Below, piece after piece: positions 1 through 8,057 of a DNA stretch of 29,492 bases. Origin of the DNA: Candidatus Latescibacterota bacterium. Its GTDB lineage: Bacteria; Latescibacterota; UBA2968; UBA8231. Position numbers and translations under genes: made by a program. Within the stretch, counting starts at the first letter, position 1; each line of letters begins with the position of its first letter. Location: positions 1 to 29,492 of the forward strand of contig JAJDYK010000304.1 in the NCBI GenBank assembly GCA_022825185.1, written 5' to 3'. The notes beneath the pieces were generated by a model that was given only the letters and a program-made list of their open reading frames with translations, had not been told where the DNA came from and did not search any database.

Positions 1-3000
1 GCCGTCAGCCCCTTGGCTCCAATCACCGGTGCGCCAACCGCGGAAATGACGAAAAACGCCGCCACCATCGGCGAGCGCGCCGTCGCCAGCCCGGCCGTGG
101 CCACCGCCCTTGTGACGAACACGTAGAAGATCAAGCACACCAGCAAAAACAGCGGCAAAATCGCCAACGGCACCCCAGACGCCCACAGCCACACTCCTAC
201 GAAAAGCAGACTGGCCAAAAAGCCAAAGACCGCCACCCGATAGGAGAGCATTTCCCCCGAATCATCCACCGTCGGGTCGCCGCGCCACGCCTTGCGCCAC
301 ACCGCCCCCAAGTGCCGCCGTCCCATCCACAAGGTGTAGGCGACAAAAATCAAACAGGCCCCCATCACCTCGTGCGTCAGGTCCGCGGTCTGCGAGTAGG
401 AGTAGAGACTGAGCTTTTCGGTACTGGCAATGCCCAGCGAGGTAAAAATCCCCTCTTGCGCCTTGTTGAAGAGGTAGAAAAACCAAATCGAAAAGGAAAT
501 GTTTAGGTTGACTAAATAGAAAAAGCCGATCCACGCGTACACCCAGTGCAGATTCAGCTTCGACCCCTCGCCGATCCACCCCAGTTGCCCAGCCGACTGG
601 ATCGGCAGCGGCACCGCCGGGAAATAATAGTGCAGTCCCTTGAATGACAGCAGGACGAACGGCACTGCAAAGCCCATCCACAACAGCCGCTGCTTAAAAA
701 GCGGCCCCAGCTTAAACCCTGGCCGGCCCTCCTCCACCATCTTGAGCGGCAGTTGCACCATGGGGTAGGCCAGCCGCTCGTGCTGCGACCACTGCCGGTG
801 CAGAATGGAACTCATGCAGAGCATCATAAAGCTCAGCACCAAAAAGAACACGTACCAATAGCTCAGCGTCTCACTCCAAGCTCCCCACGGAATGCTCTCC
901 CCAAGCGGCAACCCCTCGTGCAAATCGACAATCGCCTGCCGGTCCTGCGGCACCAGCCACGGCGTCACGTGTGGAAAGAAGACCTCGCCCCAGTTGTTTT
1001 CCGGGGTCGCGTAGTAGTACAGCCCGCTGATGATCGGAATCAGGTAGCCGACAAACGCCTGCGTTGGCACGGCCGACGCCAACAGCATCATCGCATAAAT
1101 GAGCACTAAATCAGCCCGCCCCAAGGCGAGGCCGCGACCCAGCGCCCGCAGCAGGGTATTGACCCCCACCACCAAGACGAAAAACAGGAAGATCGCCCCA
1201 GGAGACGAACTGTTGAGCGCCATGAACGACCCTTGCAGCATAATTATCGCGTAGGGTGCCCCCACGCCGATGCACAAGGCCAACAGTGCCCCCACCGCAA
1301 ATCCCCGCCAAGTAAAAGACGCCGACTGTTCTGCTGCCGACTGTTCCTCTACGCGTTCCTCGGCCTGCTCGGCCGCCAGCACCCGCGCCGACTCCACGTG
1401 CTGGACGCGCTCGGCCTCCCGCAGCGCGTACCAAATCAACATCTGCTTGCGCAGGGCCTCCACCAGCCGCAGATTGAGTCGCTGCCAGTAGTGGCGCTCG
1501 CCGCTTAGCCGGCGCAACCGAACTTCCATCGCCCGCGCGCGCTCCCCAGCCGGCACGAACTCCACGACCACCTCTTGACTTACCCCCAAGTCAAACGGAG
1601 CCAGCCACAGCGCAAACGAGAGGCGATAGCCATCGGCTTGCACCACCTGCATATCCTCGACGTAAAAATCTCCCAGCGTCGCTCGGCCAAAAGCCCCAAA
1701 GTAATTGGCCAAAAAGCCGCACACCCCTTCGACCTCTCCTTCGCCGAGCATGAAGGGGAACTCAAACAGCCACTCGTCGCCATTGGGCGGGTCTGGACGC
1801 CAGCGCCGCACCACGTCCGGCACGGCCTGCCGCGCCGCTACCCGCGCCGGATAGATCGTCGATAGCAACACCACCCCCATCACCGCCAGCGCAGCCCCAA
1901 TCGCCGCCAGCGACGAGTAGTTCAAAGTCAGACCCTGCAACAGCCCCAGCCCCAAAAGCACCCGCCCCAACCCCTGGCCCAGCAAGTAGCCCAACGTCGT
2001 CCCCAGCACCGCATAGACACAGGCTTCGGCCACAAACAGCAGTGCGATGTGCAAAGGGGCTAGCCCCACCGAGGAGTAGATACCGATCTCGCGCAGGCGC
2101 TCGTACACCGCCCCCATCATCGCATTGAGCACAATGAGCGCGGCCACCAGCGCGGGGATCGCCAGCGCCCCCAGCCCCTGCACAGCCGTCAGCCCCACCG
2201 AACTCAGAGCTGTCACCCTCCCATCCAGCGAGCCGACGAACAAAGTGGCCGCCACTCGCGTCAGATAATCCTCAACCAGCGCCTGCCCATCGGTCGCCCC
2301 CGGAAAGCGCACGGCCACCGAGCGCAAACTGCCTCCGGCCTCGGCCAGCGTTTGATAGGGCACGATGACCACGTGCTGCGGCTCTAAGTGAATGAAGGGC
2401 CGCAGTTCGCGTAGATCCTCCTCACCGGCAATATCCACATCCCGCGCCGCCCCCAGTTGAAGCATCTCTGCTCCCGACAGGACAAAATCGGCCGGCATCA
2501 GGCTCTCGTCGTCGAGGTCGCGCAGTTCACCCAACCGCTCCGGGTCGGCAATCCCGCGCACCTCTAGCGCACGCCCAAACACCTCGACCTGATCCCCAAC
2601 CCCAACGCCCAGCGCCGCAGCCATGTCCAGTGGCAGGATGCAAGTGGCCTCGTCATCTGCGGCAAAAAACGACCCGGCCACCAAGCTCTTATCCACCTCG
2701 GTGATCTGCGCTTCCTCCGGCGTCAGGCCCAACAAGCCCGTGGCCCGCACTGCATTTCCAGCCACGGCCACTGCAATCCAACCCCCCTTGCCACCCTCAG
2801 CCGCGTACCAGCCGCGTCGCCCCATCCAGCCGCTGCCGCCAAAATGCGACTCAGCGTAGTCGAGCGCCTCCGGCGTCAAACGCTCCCAGCCTCGGTCGCG
2901 GATTAAAATCCCAGGATATACCCCAGCGTGTGGCAGCCGGAAACTCGCATAGCGGATTTGCTGTTCAAACGAGGTAAAAGAGAGCAGGGTAAACGTCAAA

Positions 3001-5669
3001 AGCGTCAGTGTCGCCAGCGTTAGGCCAGTGCGCAGGGGCCGCCGCCGCATATTGGAAATCCCCAACATGAAGGCCGCATAACTCGCGCTCATACGGCTCA
3101 GGTCCTGGGCGTGGACCCGCGTCTGCTGGCTCTGGTGCTGGGCCATGACGCGATTGAACCGGCCCACCAGCATAAAGAGCACGAACGCAGCCATTGCCAT
3201 GATTGCAAACGCCAACAGCACCACCAGCGGCTCGGCCAACTCAAAGGCTGGATGCACCTGCGCCAAAATCAGCCAAATCGCCAGCAATAACAGCCCAAAG
3301 CCAGCGAGCTGTCGGCGAATATCGGCCGCGGCAAATAAGAGCCGCTCCCCGAAAAAGGCCGCTGGCAACAACAGCGCCAAAAAGAAAATCACCCCTTCGA
3401 GCACATCGTTGAGCGTCGCCAAGACCTCCGGGTAGGCCCGCGTCTCCAAGCCCAGCGCCTTGCGGCTCCACGCCACGTACTCATCCCACTTCAATTGTTC
3501 TGCCGCTGCTTCCGCCTCGGCTATGGCCACCGCCGCCTGCGCGTGGAGGCGCGTCAACCGCTGATTTTCAATGCCGTGCTCCTTGAGGACCCCCAGCCGC
3601 GCCGCATCCAAGTTCCACACGTCCCGCGCCGCCTGCAGCGTCGCGGCCCCAAAGCCCTCCTCGGTCAGCAAAAATCCCCGGCCCCGCGCCTCGGTCTCGC
3701 TTTGGCTGCCCTCGCTGTTGAGCAGCAAAAGTTGGCCGTCCAAAATCACTTTGACGCGATCGTCGGCTACAGCATCGGTTGGCCCATAGATCACTCCCAC
3801 CGAGCCGATGCTACTCAAACCCAGCGCGTACCCGTATTGACCCGGCTCGCCCCCGTCCGCCGACATCACCTTAACTTCGTTCAACGCACGCAAAAGGCGC
3901 GGCTCGACCAAGCCGTACAGGGGCCGACCCACCCCGGGAAAGAGCACGGCGATCTGCTCGTTTTGCCGCCAGCGCACATTTTTGGCCAAGCGGCCATCCG
4001 GCCTTGGTTTCCCGTGGTGCGCCTGCGCGCGCTCACTCAAATCCACTACGTGAGTAATCGTCCCCCGCTCGGCGTCCAGCGCCACCACTGCCAAGGGATA
4101 CGTCCCCTGCTCCAACCCGGGCACCCGCACCAACCCAGCGACATCGGTGAGAAAGTAGCGCGTGTTGCGCACCCCTTTGCGCTCTTCCTCCTCCACCTGC
4201 ACCGCCACCAGCGCCCCGGCCACTGGTCGGTCCGGCACCTGACTGCGCCGGGGAAACGTCCGCGCTTTGACCCGCAAATCCCGCAGCCGATCTTTCAACG
4301 CCTCCTCGAGCCGCTCCCGTCCAACCAACAGCGCCGTATCGGCCAACGCATGGGCCAGCAGATCAGCCACCAACGCCGCCTGTCCTTCCACATTATCCCA
4401 CGCCAGTTTCTCGCCCGTATCCTGTGGTAAATCCAGCGCAAAGCGAGCGTCGCCTACGGTGGCCAGCGTCAGCGACGGGAACCCCGCCTCGAGCGCCAGT
4501 TCCCCATCCGCGGCCAAACCCCCGGGCATATAGCTGTCCCAATCCATTCCCCGAATTGGACTGATGCCATTGGCCACCGCCTCGGCGCGGCCCAGCGCCT
4601 CCGCGTACTCGGCAAAGCGACGGCCAAAGGGCACGAAAAACCGCTTGAGCGCGTAGCTGTCCGTATTGTTCCACAGCACCACCCGCTCGCCGTGGCTAGA
4701 CAAGTCAAGACCAATGAACAGGTGAATATCCAACGGCTCAGCGAGCCGGGCCGCGTAGTACTCTTGGCGGCGAGCGTGCCGGTCAAGGAAGGCGACCATG
4801 CCCTGCCGCCCTTGGAAATGAGCACCCAACGCGGCGAGCACCACTGTGTGCGCCGGCGGGTTCGCCTGCAAGCGAGCGGCCACCTCCAACAGCGCCGCCA
4901 CACTCACCGCGGCCTCGGCCCCCGGTGCCCGCGCGGGCACCACCGACGGCGCGTCGTAATACGCATGGATAAGCACCGTCTCGTCCCGCGAGGTCCCCGC
5001 ATCCTTCCCCGGCACCACCGTCCACACGTTGTACGCCATCCGCTCCTGCCAATCCATCCGCCCCCACAGCCGCACCTCCACCTCGCCATCCACCAACCGC
5101 CGCCGCAACCGCTCTCCTGCGTCCCCCTCCACCCAAAAGCGCGGCACGTCCAACGGCGCTTGCACGTACTTGCCTTGCGCCTGCTGCGTAGTAGAAGAAT
5201 CCGCGGCCACAAATACCACCGCCCGCGCCCCCAACGACGCGGCCTTCAGCCAAGCGTCCCCACTGGCAAAGTCCAGCACCACCACCCGCCCAGCCACCTC
5301 CTGCCCATTGAAATCCCCCCAATCCCCATCGCCGCCCCAAATCGCCGGTGCCCGCAACCCCTCCGGCGGCACAGTCGAAGTCTGCGCTCCATTCGGCCAC
5401 ACCCCGTACAGAGGCACCGACTCACCTTCCCATTCCAACCGCCCACCCTTGTCCATCGGCACCACCACGGCAAAGGAGTCGCGCCGCGTCGCCAGTCCCA
5501 GCGCCTGCAACCGCTCCTCCACATACTCCGCCGCCTGGGCACTCCCCGGATAGCCCGCCACCCGCGATTCCAGCGAGGACAAATACTCCACAACAGCCCG
5601 CGGCCCTGTAGAAGCCGCCACCGGACCACTGGCAAAGGCGACCAAAAAGGCAATGATCAGCGCAACCAT
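1..5669 (-). CDS. Giant fusion: M28-like pseudo-peptidase + FtsX ABC permease + DUF6785-like membrane domain (3' end outside window)
   Basis: One frame stays open from ATG 5669 to the window edge, at least 1,889 codons. I checked frame continuity at codons near 4967, 4820, 3068, 1088 and 251. The N-terminus is a signal-like hydrophobic segment (about 4-20). A PA/M28-peptidase-like region follows (about 25-450), then a small beta-sandwich stretch (about 465-560), a helical linker and three membrane segments (about 750-840). Next come an FtsX/MacB permease start near 860 (SNMRRRPLRTG), a periplasmic region, and FtsX helices with the RLREIGIYSSVGLAP motif near 1190. After a Glu/Ala-rich linker, a polytopic domain resembling DUF6785 starts near 1440. 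M28 metal ligands are mostly replaced (Y238, H284-F285, no final His), so the domain probably binds rather than cleaves. No partner ATPase lies in this window. TTG and GTG codons upstream in frame could give a slightly longer N-terminus. The architecture is read directly; its role is unknown, perhaps envelope transport or lipoprotein handling. Confidence 0.85.
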   Translation of the reverse strand, partial: MVALIIAFLVAFASGPVAASTGPRAVVEYLSSLESRVAGYPGSAQAAEYVEERLQALGLATRRDSFAVVVPMDKGGRLEWEGESVPLYGVWPNGAQTSTVPPEGLRAPAIWGGDGDWGDFNGQEVAGRVVVLDFASGDAWLKAASLGARAVVFVAADSSTTQQAQGKYVQAPLDVPRFWVEGDAGERLRRRLVDGEVEVRLWGRMDWQERMAYNVWTVVPGKDAGTSRDETVLIHAYYDAPSVVPARAPGAEAAVSVAALLEVAARLQANPPAHTVVLAALGAHFQGRQGMVAFLDRHARRQEYYAARLAEPLDIHLFIGLDLSSHGERVVLWNNTDSYALKRFFVPFGRRFAEYAEALGRAEAVANGISPIRGMDWDSYMPGGLAADGELALEAGFPSLTLATVGDARFALDLPQDTGEKLAWDNVEGQAALVADLLAHALADTALLVGRERLEEALKDRLRDLRVKARTFPRRSQVPDRPVAGALVAVQVEEEERKGVRNTRYFLTDVAGLVRVPGLEQGTYPLAVVALDAERGTITHVVDLSERAQAHHGKPRPDGRLAKNVRWRQNEQIAVLFPGVGRPLYGLVEPRLLRALNEVKVMSADGGEPGQYGYALGLSSIGSVGVIYGPTDAVADDRVKVILDGQLLLLNSEGSQSETEARGRGFLLTEEGFGAATLQAARDVWNLDAARLGVLKEHGIENQRLTRLHAQAAVAIAEAEAAAEQLKWDEYVAWSRKALGLETRAYPEVLATLNDVLEGVIFFLALLLPAAFFGERLLFAAADIRRQLAGFGLLLLAIWLILAQVHPAFELAEPLVVLLAFAIMAMAAFVLFMLVGRFNRVMAQHQSQQTRVHAQDLSRMSASYAAFMLGISNMRRRPLRTGLTLATLTLLTFTLLSFTSFEQQIRYASFRLPHAGVYPGILIRDRGWERLTPEALDYAESHFGGSGWMGRRGWYAAEGGKGGWIAVAVAGNAVRATGLLGLTPEEAQITEVDKSLVAGSFFAADDEATCILPLDMAAALGVGVGDQVEVFGRALEVRGIADPERLGELRDLDDESLMPADFVLSGAEMLQLGAARDVDIAGEEDLRELRPFIHLEPQHVVIVPYQTLAEAGGSLRSVAVRFPGATDGQALVEDYLTRVAATLFVGSLDGRVTALSSVGLTAVQGLGALAIPALVAALIVLNAMMGAVYERLREIGIYSSVGLAPLHIALLFVAEACVYAVLGTTLGYLLGQGLGRVLLGLGLLQGLTLNYSSLAAIGAALAVMGVVLLSTIYPARVAARQAVPDVVRRWRPDPPNGDEWLFEFPFMLGEGEVEGVCGFLANYFGAFGRATLGDFYVEDMQVVQADGYRLSFALWLAPFDLGVSQEVVVEFVPAGERARAMEVRLRRLSGERHYWQRLNLRLVEALRKQMLIWYALREAERVQHVESARVLAAEQAEERVEEQSAAEQSASFTWRGFAVGALLALCIGVGAPYAIIMLQGSFMALNSSSPGAIFLFFVLVVGVNTLLRALGRGLALGRADLVLIYAMMLLASAVPTQAFVGYLIPIISGLYYYATPENNWGEVFFPHVTPWLVPQDRQAIVDLHEGLPLGESIPWGAWSETLSYWYVFFLVLSFMMLCMSSILHRQWSQHERLAYPMVQLPLKMVEEGRPGFKLGPLFKQRLLWMGFAVPFVLLSFKGLHYYFPAVPLPIQSAGQLGWIGEGSKLNLHWVYAWIGFFYLVNLNISFSIWFFYLFNKAQEGIFTSLGIASTEKLSLYSYSQTADLTHEVMGACLIFVAYTLWMGRRHLGAVWRKAWRGDPTVDDSGEMLSYRVAVFGFLASLLFVGVWLWASGVPLAILPLFLLVCLIFYVFVTRAVATAGLATARSPMVAAFFVISAVGAPVIGAKGLT

Positions 5670-5831
5670 AGCGTCCCAATATCGGCCCCAAGCATTCCGT
5701 CTAGCAAGCAAGCCGACGGACGCAGCTTCTTTCGGCACTGGCTGGAGGACCGCCCCTGAGGCGATTACTTTATCTGTATGTGGAACTTTAGCTATCAGCG
5801 AGACGTTCAAACGCAGTTGAAGGAGGGCTCC

Positions 5832-7073
5832 ATGCTGTACCGCATTGCCGCTATCGGCTTCATTTTTGCCTGCACGAGTGTCGCTTGGATCATCTTGGCA
5901 GAGGTCGTCTCGCATCGCACCCACCAGCAAGACACCAAACTCAAAGCCGCGGTGGGCCAATTGTGGGGCACCTCTCAGTCCCAGCGCGCCCCACTCCTGT
6001 ACTGGACCACCGAGGAAACCGTCGTCACCCAGACTCCCGACGGCCAATCGACAGAACACTCCAAGGAGCGGCGGCATCTCCTGCCCCTAGAAGCCAGCCG
6101 CCTACAAGTCGATCTACACCTCGAACACCGCCGCAAGGGCCTGCTGTGGTACGCCACTTACCAAGTGGCATTGGACGCCACCTACAATGCGACCAACGAG
6201 ACCGACCGCCCCCTCGACCTGACGTTCGATCTAGCCCTGCCTACTTCCCAAGCTGTGTACGATGATTTCACCCTGTCTATCGACGGTCAACCCATCGCCC
6301 CGCTGCCGCTAGCGGAAGGGCACTTGCAGCAGCCGTTGCACTTCGCGCCGGGCCAGAGCCGACAGATCCGCGTTTCCTATCAATCTCAGGGTTTAGAAGA
6401 ATGGTGGTACCGCTTCGGCGACCACGTCGAGCAGGTCTCCGATTTCGAGTTGGTCATGCACACTGATTTCGACGCCATCGACTTCCCGCGCCAAAGCCTA
6501 GCACCCACTCACAAGGAGCGCACCGCCGATGGCTGGCGTCTCACTTGGCAGTACGACCGCTTGCTCACCGGGGCTTCCCTTGGCATGGTCATGCCCGCCC
6601 GTCTCAATCCAGGCCCCTGGGTACAAGACGTGACCCAAGCCGCGCCCATGTCCCTCTTTCTCTTTTTCTTCGTTCTCTTCGTCTTTGCCGCAGTCAAAGG
6701 CATCGACATCCATCCGATGAATTACTTCTTCATCGGCGCAGCCTTTTTCAGCTTCCACCTGCTGTTGGCTTACCTAGCCGACCACTTGCTCATCCACTAC
6801 GCCTTTTTAGTGGCCGCAGCAGTATCCGTTTTCTTGGTCATCTCCTACATGCGGCTCGTAGTCGGCCTGCGGCTGGCCCTAGTGGAGGTGGGCTTGGCCC
6901 AGTTCATCTACTTGGTGCTCTTCTCCTACACCTTCTTCTTCGTCGGCTATACCGGCTTGGCCATTACCATCCTGTGCATCGCCACGCTCTTCGTCACCAT
7001 GCAGCTTACTGGCCGGATGGATTGGTCAGACTTGTTTGCCCAACCGCCAGACACTCCGCAAAAGTCCGAGTAG
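5832..7073 (+). CDS. CreD-like inner membrane protein
   Basis: The product has 413 residues. An N-terminal membrane anchor (about 4-24) is followed by a soluble, mainly beta periplasmic domain (about 30-275) and then at least five hydrophobic helices. The segment HPMNYFFIGAAFFSFHLLLA and the following helices match the C-terminal membrane half of CreD-family proteins, which are inner membrane proteins linked in enterobacteria to the CreBC regulon and beta-lactam or colicin sensitivity. I chose ATG 5832 because AAGGAGG sits 6 nt upstream. An ATG at 5778 in the same frame would add 18 residues but lacks such a site. The gene is divergent from the giant FtsX fusion, so a link in envelope function is possible but unproven. 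No creBC-type regulators are visible. It is shorter than E. coli CreD (about 450 residues). Family assignment is fairly sure; function is not. Confidence 0.75.
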   Translation: MLYRIAAIGFIFACTSVAWIILAEVVSHRTHQQDTKLKAAVGQLWGTSQSQRAPLLYWTTEETVVTQTPDGQSTEHSKERRHLLPLEASRLQVDLHLEHRRKGLLWYATYQVALDATYNATNETDRPLDLTFDLALPTSQAVYDDFTLSIDGQPIAPLPLAEGHLQQPLHFAPGQSRQIRVSYQSQGLEEWWYRFGDHVEQVSDFELVMHTDFDAIDFPRQSLAPTHKERTADGWRLTWQYDRLLTGASLGMVMPARLNPGPWVQDVTQAAPMSLFLFFFVLFVFAAVKGIDIHPMNYFFIGAAFFSFHLLLAYLADHLLIHYAFLVAAAVSVFLVISYMRLVVGLRLALVEVGLAQFIYLVLFSYTFFFVGYTGLAITILCIATLFVTMQLTGRMDWSDLFAQPPDTPQKSE

Positions 7074-7086
7074 GATTGGCCCGGCA

Positions 7087-7114
7087 GTAGGGGCGGTTCG
7101 CGAACCGCCCCTAC
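7087..7114. repeat. 28-bp perfect palindrome between convergent genes
   Basis: GTAGGGGCGGTTCG is followed immediately by its exact reverse complement. The palindrome lies 13 nt after the CreD-like stop codon and includes the stop codon of the convergent dioxygenase gene. It may act as a bidirectional transcription terminator, though it has no T-tract. The GTAGGGGCG start recurs at 8020, which suggests a dispersed REP-like family. Confidence 0.8.
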
Positions 7115-7989
7115 ACCCGCAACCGCTCCGGCACCCCCACCGGCTCCCCATTGCGACACACCACCGGGAAGTGCGGGCCGGCCTCGGCCATCGGCGCATT
7201 GTCGGGCAAATCGACGAACTGCTTCATTAGGTGCTCGCCGCTTTGGTCGAAGCGCGCCGCGCCGGTCATGTAGTGGATGGCAATGGCGCGCCGGGGCCGC
7301 GGCGACTGATTAAAGGGCGAGCCGTGCCAAGTCAGCGAGTGGTGAAAGGAGACCTCCCCGCGCATCACCGGACACGGCCGCGCTGCCACCTCGCGGATCT
7401 CGGCGTCGGCTGGCGGGGTAAATCCCTGTAAGTCCTTGAAGTTTTCCAGCAGCGACAAATCCCCCTGCGTGCGTAAAAACTCAATCTGATTGCCCCACTT
7501 GTGGCTGCCGGGCACCATCCACATGCAGCCGTTTTCCTCAGTCGCATCGTCCAAGGGAATCCACGCCGAGACCGGCGTCATCGGCTTGATAATCGGCCAC
7601 AACGGCGCGTCTTGGTGCCAGTGAGTCGAGCCGCCGTAGCGCGCGGGTTTGTACTGGATCTGGTCGTGCCAGACTTGGAGGTCGGCATGGCCGGTGAGCT
7701 GGCTGATCCCCCGCACGACAGCCGGGTGGTAAATCAGCCGCTCCCAAGCGGGTGCCGCCTCCCAGATATTGACAATTTGCCACACCGGATGCTCGCTGAC
7801 GCCGCCCCCGCCAGCTAGGTCGCGGAAGGACACCGGCTGCGCCTCACCGGGGGCAAAGCCATCCGGGCCTTTGGTCAAAACTTCGTCGAGCGCGTCGCTC
7901 AATTCGCCGAGTTCTTCGTCGGAGAGCACGCGCCCGCCGTTGAGAAAGCCGTTGCGGTAAAATTCATCGATCTGTGCTTGCGTAAGCAT
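7111..7989 (-). CDS. Phytanoyl-CoA dioxygenase (PhyH) family protein
   Basis: The product has 292 residues, a normal length for bacterial PhyH-family Fe(II)/2-oxoglutarate dioxygenases, which hydroxylate diverse small molecules using O2 and 2-oxoglutarate. The facial triad is visible: H125-x-D127 in the HWHQDAPLWP segment and the distal H222 in LTWHGSP. R233/R234 sit about 11 residues later, where the 2-oxoglutarate carboxylate-binding Arg is expected. There is no signal peptide, so it is cytoplasmic. The start ATG 7989 gives the typical N-terminus (LTQAQIDEFYRNGFL). Only a weak GAGAC-like site precedes it. It is convergent with the CreD-like gene and lies downstream of two CehA/McbA hydrolases on the same strand, so it may be the last gene of that transcription unit. 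The substrate cannot be predicted. The family is certain. Confidence 0.93.
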   Translation of the reverse strand: MLTQAQIDEFYRNGFLNGGRVLSDEELGELSDALDEVLTKGPDGFAPGEAQPVSFRDLAGGGGVSEHPVWQIVNIWEAAPAWERLIYHPAVVRGISQLTGHADLQVWHDQIQYKPARYGGSTHWHQDAPLWPIIKPMTPVSAWIPLDDATEENGCMWMVPGSHKWGNQIEFLRTQGDLSLLENFKDLQGFTPPADAEIREVAARPCPVMRGEVSFHHSLTWHGSPFNQSPRPRRAIAIHYMTGAARFDQSGEHLMKQFVDLPDNAPMAEAGPHFPVVCRNGEPVGVPERLRV

Positions 7990-8019
7990 GGGATTCGTCT
8001 CGGTTAGTAGTGCGGTTAT

Positions 8020-8046
8020 GTAGGGGCGACCCTTGTGGTCGCCCGT
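8020..8046. repeat. GTAGGGGCGACC hairpin repeat
   Basis: An 8-bp perfect stem, GGGCGACC (8024-8031) with GGTCGCCC (8037-8044), encloses the loop CTTGT. It lies in the 68-bp gap between the dioxygenase and the upstream metallohydrolase gene. Its flank (GTAGGGGCG) matches the palindrome at 7087, so both are probably members of one dispersed intergenic repeat family. It could attenuate read-through or stabilise the mRNA end. Confidence 0.7.
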
Positions 8047-8057
8047 TGTTTAGACTT

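Noticed and set aside
3495..4430. Plus-strand open frame of 311 codons
   Set aside because: It is an Arg/Pro/His-rich antisense shadow of the giant minus-strand protein with no family motif.
4692..5759. Plus-strand open frame of 355 codons
   Set aside because: It lies opposite the N-terminal part of the giant protein and has low-complexity Arg/His/Pro content with no recognisable domain.
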